Positions 53,154 to 58,300 of a DNA stretch of 58,300 bases are shown piece by piece. Position 1 is the first letter of the stretch; each line of letters begins with the position of its first letter. The stretch is taken from positions 1 to 58,300 of the forward strand of contig JAHHHB010000034.1 of the NCBI GenBank assembly GCA_019359545.1, read 5' to 3'. This DNA comes from Desmonostoc geniculatum HA4340-LM1 (lineage in GTDB: Bacteria; Cyanobacteriota; Cyanobacteriia; Cyanobacteriales; Nostocaceae). A program made the translations under genes and the position numbers. The notes beneath the pieces are model-generated. The model saw only the letters and a list, made by a program, of their open reading frames with translations. It was not told the origin of the DNA and did not search any database.

Positions 53154-53924
53154 GTGGGTTCGGTTTGTATAGAAATCATTGAAGGGAATCCCCATCTAAG
53201 GTCGTTGCTAGGTTGGCACTTGCAACAACTGGAATACCGGGTGCATCAAGCTGCCAGTATTTATCAAGCAAGGGAAGTATTTTTAAGCCATCAACCAACA
53301 CTTGTGGTTTTGGATGCAGATCTTCCTGATGGTGACGGTATTGAATTTTGCCGTTGGTTGCATCGTCAGCAACAGCCTTTAATCCTAATGCTATCTGCCC
53401 GTAATAGTGAGGCTGATATTGTTGCAGGTTTAAAGGCGGGTGCAGATGATTACTTGAGCAAACCTTTTGGGATGCAAGAGTTTTTGGCGCGGGTAGAGGC
53501 ACTGATTCGCCGTAAGCGCACACCGACTGCACCAGCATATTTGGATTATGGCACTTTGCAAATTGATTTAGTTCAGCGCCGTGTCCGCTTCCAGGGAGAG
53601 TTTATTGACTTAACGCCCCAGGAATTCAGTTTACTATACGTTTTAGCACAAGCCGGGGGAGTACCTCTGAGTAGGTCAGAATTACTGCGTCGTGCTTGGC
53701 CTGATGCCATTGATAACCCTCGTACCATTGATACTCACGTTTTATCACTACGGAAAAAGGTTGAACTCGATCCCCGACAACCTAGCTTAATTCAAACTAT
53801 CCGCAATGTAGGATACCGTTTTAACATGGAAATTTTGAACACTAATATTCCACAGTCACAAACAAAGTTAACTAGAGAGAGATTTAGTAATCAACGTTCA
53901 ACACTTAGTAGTAGTCAGGTATAA
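53154..53924 (+). CDS. OmpR-family response regulator with atypical receiver
   Basis: The 256-residue protein has a receiver (1-120) with the phosphoacceptor position D54 (VVLDADLPDGDG), S81 and K103 (LSKPFG), and an OmpR winged helix (about 128-225; DLTPQEFSLLYVLAQAGG, SELLRRAWPD, DTHVLSLRKKVE, RNVGYRF). The usual acidic pair at the start is reduced to one Glu (IIEGNPHL). This and the sequence suggest an NblR-like regulator, but the assignment is uncertain. The start is GTG at 53154. No histidine kinase gene is adjacent. Confidence 0.87.
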   Translation: MGSVCIEIIEGNPHLRSLLGWHLQQLEYRVHQAASIYQAREVFLSHQPTLVVLDADLPDGDGIEFCRWLHRQQQPLILMLSARNSEADIVAGLKAGADDYLSKPFGMQEFLARVEALIRRKRTPTAPAYLDYGTLQIDLVQRRVRFQGEFIDLTPQEFSLLYVLAQAGGVPLSRSELLRRAWPDAIDNPRTIDTHVLSLRKKVELDPRQPSLIQTIRNVGYRFNMEILNTNIPQSQTKLTRERFSNQRSTLSSSQV

Positions 53925-53929
53925 ACGGG

Positions 53930-54066
53930 CATGGGGCATAGGGCATGGGGAGATGAGGGAGGCGCAAGGACACGGGAACACAGTGACACGGAGAATAACC
54001 AATGCCCAATGCCCAATGCCCAATGCCCAAAATCTAAAATCTAAAATCTAAAATCTAAAATCTAAA
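53930..54066. repeat. STRR tracts (GGGCATG, GACACGG, CAATGCC, AAATCTA)
   Basis: GGGCATGGGGCATAGGGCATG, then a GACACGG-type part, then CCAATGCCCAATGCCC, then AAATCTAAAATCTAAAATC. Four repeat types are joined head to tail between the convergent regulator and ABC genes. Confidence 0.8.
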
Positions 54067-54835
54067 ATTCAAAATCGTCTTGATCTTTTGCTTTAATCAA
54101 GGTTTCTCGTAATTCAACCCAGTTTATTTCAGAGACACTTTGATTTAGCGATAAATGACCTTGTTGTAGGTGTAATAATCGAGTGCAAAACATCTGAGCT
54201 AGATCTAGTTGGTGATTTACCATCAAAATCGTGGTTTGATGGGTTTGACTCAACTGGATTAAGACTTGTATTAGATGCAAGGCTGTACCAGCATCTAGGG
54301 TAGAAGTTGGCTCGTCTAATAATAAAATTTTAGGCTGGATGAGTAAGGCACGAGCGATCGCTACTAATTGTCGTTGTCCCGCAGAAAGTTGCACCTCTGT
54401 TCGCCCTAGCCATTCACTGGGAATGTGCAGTTGTTCTGTCCAGTAACTGACTCGTTCCTGAATTGCCTGTTTGGACAAACCACGCAAAACCAAAGGATAA
54501 GCCAAAGCTTGCCCAACTGTCATCCCCAATAGCTTTGATTCTTGCAATACAAGTGTCACCATCTGCCGTAACTGGATGACGGGAATTTGGCGATACTCTT
54601 GATTTTCTAGATAGATTTTGCCGCTGGTGGGTTCAATGAGGCGGTTTATGAGGCGTAGTAACGAAGTTTTACCAGCGCCCACTGCGCCTACAATGGCAAT
54701 GCGATCGCCTTGGAACACCTCAAAGGAAATGTCCTGCAATATGGGATATCCCTGCTGATTTCCTGAAAGTTGGGTTTTCAGCTTTGTAAATAGATTAACT
54801 TGTTCTAGCCTGAGTGTGGCTTTTGCTGTATTCAA
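54062..54835 (-). CDS. ABC transporter ATPase (YbbL/FetA type)
   Basis: The 257-residue ATPase has Walker A GAVGAGKT (50-57), signature LSAGQRQLVAIARAL, Walker B ILLLDEPTSTLD and the switch His (MVNHQLD). It resembles YbbL/FetA, the ATPase of a putative iron exporter, but the expected permease is not next to it; a membrane protein with a different pattern (54928) follows on the same strand. The substrate is unknown. Confidence 0.85.
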   Translation of the reverse strand: MNTAKATLRLEQVNLFTKLKTQLSGNQQGYPILQDISFEVFQGDRIAIVGAVGAGKTSLLRLINRLIEPTSGKIYLENQEYRQIPVIQLRQMVTLVLQESKLLGMTVGQALAYPLVLRGLSKQAIQERVSYWTEQLHIPSEWLGRTEVQLSAGQRQLVAIARALLIQPKILLLDEPTSTLDAGTALHLIQVLIQLSQTHQTTILMVNHQLDLAQMFCTRLLHLQQGHLSLNQSVSEINWVELRETLIKAKDQDDFEF

Positions 54836-54930
54836 GGGGAGTGGGGAGTGGGGAATGGGGAGTGGGGAGATGAGGGAGTGAGGGATAAGAATTAATAACC
54901 AATGCCCTATGCCCTATGCCCCATGCCCTA
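54836..54930. repeat. STRR tract
   Basis: GGGGAGTGGGGAGTGGGG units, then CCCTATGCCCTATGCCCC. It separates the ATPase gene from the membrane-protein gene upstream. Confidence 0.75.
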
Positions 54931-55485
54931 TTCTATAGTTAAGGCTGTGGCGATCGCCCAACCATCGAGCAACAGTAACAGCAATGTGAATCCTAGTAAA
55001 ATCGCATACATCCACGGTTGTGCTAAAGGACGAACATCTGTAGTGTCAATATTGGTCTTTGCTTGGACAATCTGCACCAAACGGGCAAATCCAGCTACAC
55101 GCATCGGTAGTAGATAAGCTTTCCCATCCTGGCTGAGGAAATAATAAACTATACCTCCTTGACCTGTGGTGCGGGGTTTTAACTCTTTGACTTCTGACCA
55201 AGGTAAAAACCAGCCTTTACGAAAAAAGCGGGGCACCCAACGGGGGTAAGTAACCTGAATTCCTTGTTCATCTACTATTACTTGTTCAGTCAAAACTGCA
55301 TACAGGGCAACTAAGCCGATGCTAATCGCTGCCCATAAAAATGTTGGGGGTATGGATGCCCCTGTTACCTGGGATAAGAAGGGTAATGGAACTGTGAGTG
55401 CTACGTATAGACTCAGCAGCGTTATCCGAATCAAAGGAGAGAGGTGAAAAACAGAAGCTGAGATATTGGCTGAATTTGCTGTCAC
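54928..55485 (-). CDS. membrane protein with PH-like domain, unknown function
   Basis: The 185-residue protein has two N-terminal membrane helices (about 20-38 and 48-66), a soluble central part (VIVDEQGIQVTYPRWVPRFF, WFLPWSEVKELKPRT, KAYLLPMRVAGFARLVQIVQ) like a bacterial PH-type domain, and one C-terminal helix (about 158-180). Conserved in cyanobacteria by pattern; no function known. It is upstream of the ABC ATPase gene on the same strand. Confidence 0.6.
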   Translation of the reverse strand: MTANSANISASVFHLSPLIRITLLSLYVALTVPLPFLSQVTGASIPPTFLWAAISIGLVALYAVLTEQVIVDEQGIQVTYPRWVPRFFRKGWFLPWSEVKELKPRTTGQGGIVYYFLSQDGKAYLLPMRVAGFARLVQIVQAKTNIDTTDVRPLAQPWMYAILLGFTLLLLLLDGWAIATALTIE

Positions 55486-55532
55486 GGCTCAATTACAATG
55501 CTTTTCTTCATTGTAGGATAGGAGTCTGACCG

Positions 55533-55688
55533 TGCTGATTTTAGATTTTAGATTTTAGATTTTAGATTAAAAATTATTTCGGTTCATAGCCAGTCCCTAG
55601 TGGGCGGAACAAATCCAAAATTTAAAATTCAAGCCCCTACCCAGAGTGGTCTGTTTCAATCCAAAATCCAAAATCCAAAATCCAAAAT
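55533..55688. repeat. ATTTTAG / AATCCAAA repeats with GTCCCTAGTGG phrase
   Basis: GATTTTAGATTTTAGATTTT units, then a GGTTCATAGCCAGTCCCTAG phrase, then AAATCCAAAATCCAAAATCC. A similar block, with GGTTCATGCCCCGTCCCTAG, lies at 56816-56935, so the TpsB relic lies between two related repeat blocks. Confidence 0.7.
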
Positions 55689-55721
55689 TGACTGTCTTCC
55701 TACCTGATGCATTGCCTATGG

Positions 55722-56719
55722 TTACAGGCGATAGCTGGCACTAAAATAAAAACCATCATCTTGGGCATTGTTGCGTCGATCCTCTAATTCCACAAATGGA
55801 ATAGCATAATCCAACCGCAAGTTAAGATTTGGTATTGGTTTCCATAACATTCCTAGTCCTGCACCAGCGATAAACCTCTGTCTTTGTATGAGGTTGGGAT
55901 TTTTATCTACGTTCCAAATGTATCCCAAATCGAGAAATGGTGCTAGTTGCAGGGCTTCCTCTCCACTGGCGTCTCTTTCCAATGTGATACGGTCTTCTAA
56001 AGTAAATCTTAATCCGTTATCACCAGCCCGGACGTTTTGCCGATAGCCGCGTACTGATTGCCCACCTCCAATGACAAACTGTTGGGAGGGTAATAAACCA
56101 TCTGGTGTTAGTTGCAGGTCTGCTTGGGCGATTAAAAGATTGTCTGCACCCAAACGTTGCTGGCGCTGTACTTGCAATAGCCAGCTGAAAAAGCGACCAT
56201 CAGGCTTGTTGGGGTCGGAGTTTGTGGTGGCGTCAAAAGCGCCAATCCCGAAGTTAAATTGCGATCGCAATCCCCAAACTCCGTGTAGATCCCGTCTAAC
56301 ATAATCTTGGGCAAATCTAATTGTTCGGGTGCGACTGTTACCGTCTTCGTCTGGGCCAATACCAAAGGGTGTGGGACCGGCAAAGGTAAATGTCTGACCA
56401 TTCTGGACGCTAAACCCCAAGGATAAGGCAAATTCTTCACGGAGCGATCGCACTATGGGTTGACGGTAAGTAAATTCATACAATTCCGATTGTCCACGAA
56501 TATCAAAAGCGTTGAGAAGGGCTTGCTAATACCCAGATTCAACCGCGATCGCACATACCTTGAATTTATACGTTTTGTCGGCGGATCAAGTTGAATTTCT
56601 TCAATGCTACCCTCAATCACCCTAATTGGTACGATACCATCTTTAATGGCAGATGCTTCTAAAGTCGCTACTGACTTAACAGTACGCCCCACCATAATTT
56701 TTTTTGTAATATCAAGCAC
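55722..56719 (-). pseudogene. deleted TpsB/ShlB-type outer-membrane transporter
   Basis: Two frames of one gene are visible. 56453-56719 encodes the second POTRA start (PIRVIEGSIEEIQLD, NSRYVRSRLNLGISKPFST). 55722-56483 encodes the C-terminal barrel (LYEFTYRQPIVRSLREEFAL, FVIGGGQSVRGYRQN, GLRFTLEDRITL, final FYFSASYRL). The frames meet near 56513-56520, where ISKPFST is followed directly by the barrel NAFDIRGQSELYEF. Well over 100 codons of POTRA and early barrel are missing and the frame is shifted. The N-terminal signal part is also absent. It once exported a TpsA protein such as the relic at 57603. Confidence 0.85.
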
Positions 56720-57268
56720 CTACTTTTTTGTTTGTGTCGGTAGATTCTGGAAAAAGTCTTCATTAATTTTTATATAAAAACGTAACAAATAGTACATCTA
56801 GTTTGACTGTGCCGATTTTAGATTCTTTTGGTTCATGCCCCGTCCCTAGTGGATGGAAAAAATCTAAAATCCAAAATTTAAAATCATAATGCCCCGTACC
56901 CTCTTGTGGCGCGGGGTCAATCTAAAATCCAAAATTTGTTGACTATTTTAGAGTTTTTTGTACCACATAATACAAGATTGAACCGTTTCAATGGAAGTTA
57001 TACAAAAAACTGAGTCTACATAGTCCCAAAAGCTTAGTGTAGAAGCAATAGTGCAACTGTCATCCTTCACTAGTGGTAGCGTAATCGCAAGCGATTCTGA
57101 GGCATTGCTCTTGGATAGTTGCGATGGTTGATTGGTGTCATTCTGCAAACAGAACATAGTTGTCTATGCTGTTAATAACCGTGTATTTAGGATTAATCAG
57201 ATTCAAAATTCCTGAAATGCGAACACTTCACAATTTAAGTAAACTTGCTAAGTGGAGGAATGAAAACT
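56720..57268. other. gene-free region between TpsB and protease relics
   Basis: No credible gene. A repeat block with GGTTCATGCCCCGTCCCTAG and AAATCCAAAATTT units lies at 56816-56935. The remainder is unstructured, with the ribosome-binding site GGAGGA of the protease relic at its end. Confidence 0.5.
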
Positions 57269-57619
57269 ATGTTAAATCGATACATTTTACGAGGTTTTTT
57301 AATCGGTGCATTAATCATCACGGGAGTCAGTGAAGTTTTTGCACAAGAAGCTGTACAGTCGGCACAAACACTTAAAGAATTGCAACCAACCGAAGTAGCC
57401 GCAATTGCTAGAGGAACCGTAGTACGGATTGAATCGACCACTGGTAGTTCTGGTTCTGGAATCATTAGCGATCGCTACCAGGAAGGAGGAAAAAATTTTT
57501 ATATCGTAGTTACAGCTAAGTCAGTAGTGCAGGACAAAAGTGCTAATTATGACATCGTAACACCTCTAGCCCAAGGAAATAAAGGAAATAATTTTATCAA
57601 CTCAATTGGGTACAGGTAA
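57269..57619 (+). pseudogene. truncated secreted trypsin-like protease
   Basis: Starting at ATG 57269 (nine bases after GGAGGA), the frame encodes a signal peptide (GFLIGALIITGVSEVFA) and the start of a trypsin-like domain (VVRIESTTGSSGSGIIS, FYIVVTAKSVVQ). The histidine region reads TAKSVV instead of TAHHVV, so the catalytic His is gone. The protein stops at 57619 after joining haemagglutinin-type sequence, and Asp and Ser motifs are absent. Confidence 0.75.
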
Positions 57620-58165
57620 TATCACCACAGGTAACTTAAATTCTTCAGCCACCGGCGTTGGAAGTAATGGAGGTGCAATTACCTTAAGCACAGCAGGTGG
57701 AACCATTACCACTGGTAACATAAACTCTTCTGGTGCAGTCAATGGCGGCGACATCAACTTGACAGGGCCTGTCATCTTTAATGCTGTTCCAACAACCGTT
57801 ACCAGTGGTGCTGGTGGAGGTAACATCAACTTCAACAATACAGTTGCTGGGGCGAGTGATTTAACTGTGACTGCGGGGACAGGAAATATCACTTTTGTCG
57901 GTGCAGTTGCAGGTTTAACCGGTTTGACAACCACCGCCGCCAATACTAATGTTGCCAATAACATTACAACCACGGGCGACATTACCTTCAATAGTCCTGT
58001 GACTTTAAATGACAGTAGTAGCAAACTTTTCAGTGCGGGGACTGGTGCGATCGCCTTTAACAATACCATTTCAGCAGGTACTAACAATCTCACTTTGAAC
58101 GCCGATGAAATTAACTTGCCATCAGCAACTGATTCAGTCAGCGGTACAGGCAATTTATTTCTTGA
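57603..58165 (+). pseudogene. fragment of haemagglutinin-repeat (TpsA) gene
   Basis: The frame encodes degenerate repeats typical of filamentous-haemagglutinin-like exoproteins: GTGNITTGNLNSSATG, GGAITLSTAGGTITTGNINS, GGDINLTGPVIFN, LTLNADEINLP. It has no start of its own (its opening follows the protease junction near 57600) and runs into transposase-like sequence near 58165. Both ends are therefore lost. It was probably the substrate of the TpsB relic. Confidence 0.8.
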
Positions 58166-58300
58166 GCCGCAAACGCCATCGAGATCAATCACCCATTCAT
58201 CGAGCTCAAGGTAATTGTGTTGATTCTCACGCCACCAAACGGTTAAACAATCGACAATAAAATCAGTAGTTTCAGCCGACTGACCGAAGTAAATTGATAG
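58154..58300 (-). pseudogene. transposase fragment (ISAzo13-like), runs off the window
   Basis: On the minus strand the end of the window reads SIYFGQSAETTDFIVDCLTV, then WWRENQHNYLELDEWVIDLD and GVCGSRNK. The pattern, a TTDF segment followed by a WW and a DLDG block, resembles ISAzo13-family transposases. It abuts the haemagglutinin fragment near 58160, with no inverted repeat visible at the joint. Whether the rest of the element is intact lies outside the window. Confidence 0.5.

Noticed and set aside
57602..58192. Long minus-strand ORF of 196 codons
   Set aside because: It is the antisense of the haemagglutinin repeats; the Val/Pro/Leu-rich composition is a by-product of the sense repeats. 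Only its first codons belong to the transposase fragment.

Overview
The window is chromosomal DNA of a filamentous cyanobacterium, most likely of the order Nostocales. It carries oxygenic-photosynthesis genes (psaE, psb28, ndhO, a Ycf66-like gene, a GlpX-type FBPase/SBPase). The HIP1 palindrome GCGATCGC is very frequent. Intergenic spaces are full of heptamer-type short tandem repeats (variants of TGGGGCA, GGGGATT, GAATTCT, AAATCCAA) and small inverted-repeat elements, as is typical of heterocystous genomes. No tRNA, rRNA, CRISPR array or intact insertion sequence was recognised.

Layout. 0-11.4 kb: NADAR protein, DUF6881-like protein, TPR protein, then mainly housekeeping genes (rlmN, MIF-like, cobM, lgt, coaD, a DivIVA/Cdv3-like coiled coil, Ycf66-like, plsC-like, tadA, grxC). 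11.3-13.6 kb: a low-GC methyltransferase lies between two copies of the grxC/116-aa-gene junction, so it is an insertion with a long target duplication. 13.9-17.7 kb: HDAC-like deacetylase, glpX, hemA. 17.7-22.0 kb: Uma2 protein, two secreted trypsin-like proteases with a small secreted protein between them, and a tandem pair of ArsR-DUF2087 regulators, each preceded by phased CTAATTAGAT-like boxes. 22.3-27.0 kb: LivG/LivM-type ABC genes, a possible toxin-antitoxin pair, pgi. 27.2-33.2 kb: accessory region with a double-Nif11 protein, a retropepsin-like protein with a start-less partner, an orphan ParD, and a three-gene module of wHTH-like protein, P-loop ATPase and PD-(D/E)XK nuclease. 33.4-40.1 kb: lipoprotein, 60-bp-repeat protein, mdh, ndhO, mutM, psaE, fibrillin, DUF3134, mraY. 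40.1-43.2 kb: toxin-antitoxin cluster; its DUF433/DUF5615 pair lies between two copies of the mraY tail and terminator. 43.2-55.5 kb: moaB, psb28, dtd, CobW, cysS, tldD/pmbA, bolA/grxD, a response regulator and an ABC ATPase. 55.7-58.3 kb: ruins of a two-partner secretion locus (deleted TpsB, truncated protease, haemagglutinin-repeat fragment, transposase fragment).

The strongest candidate for an undescribed system is the three-gene module at 29.1-33.1 kb. It sits in a small accessory island, and its nuclease end overlaps what may be the stub of a toxin gene. The other theme is genome plasticity: two cargo insertions bounded by duplicated host-gene ends, several MITE-like families, short repeats that have entered coding sequences (mutM, cysS, a protease C-terminus), and a 43-bp moaB fragment at the 5' end of an EF-hand ORF. 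All functions are read from sequence motifs and remembered family features; no database search was possible.
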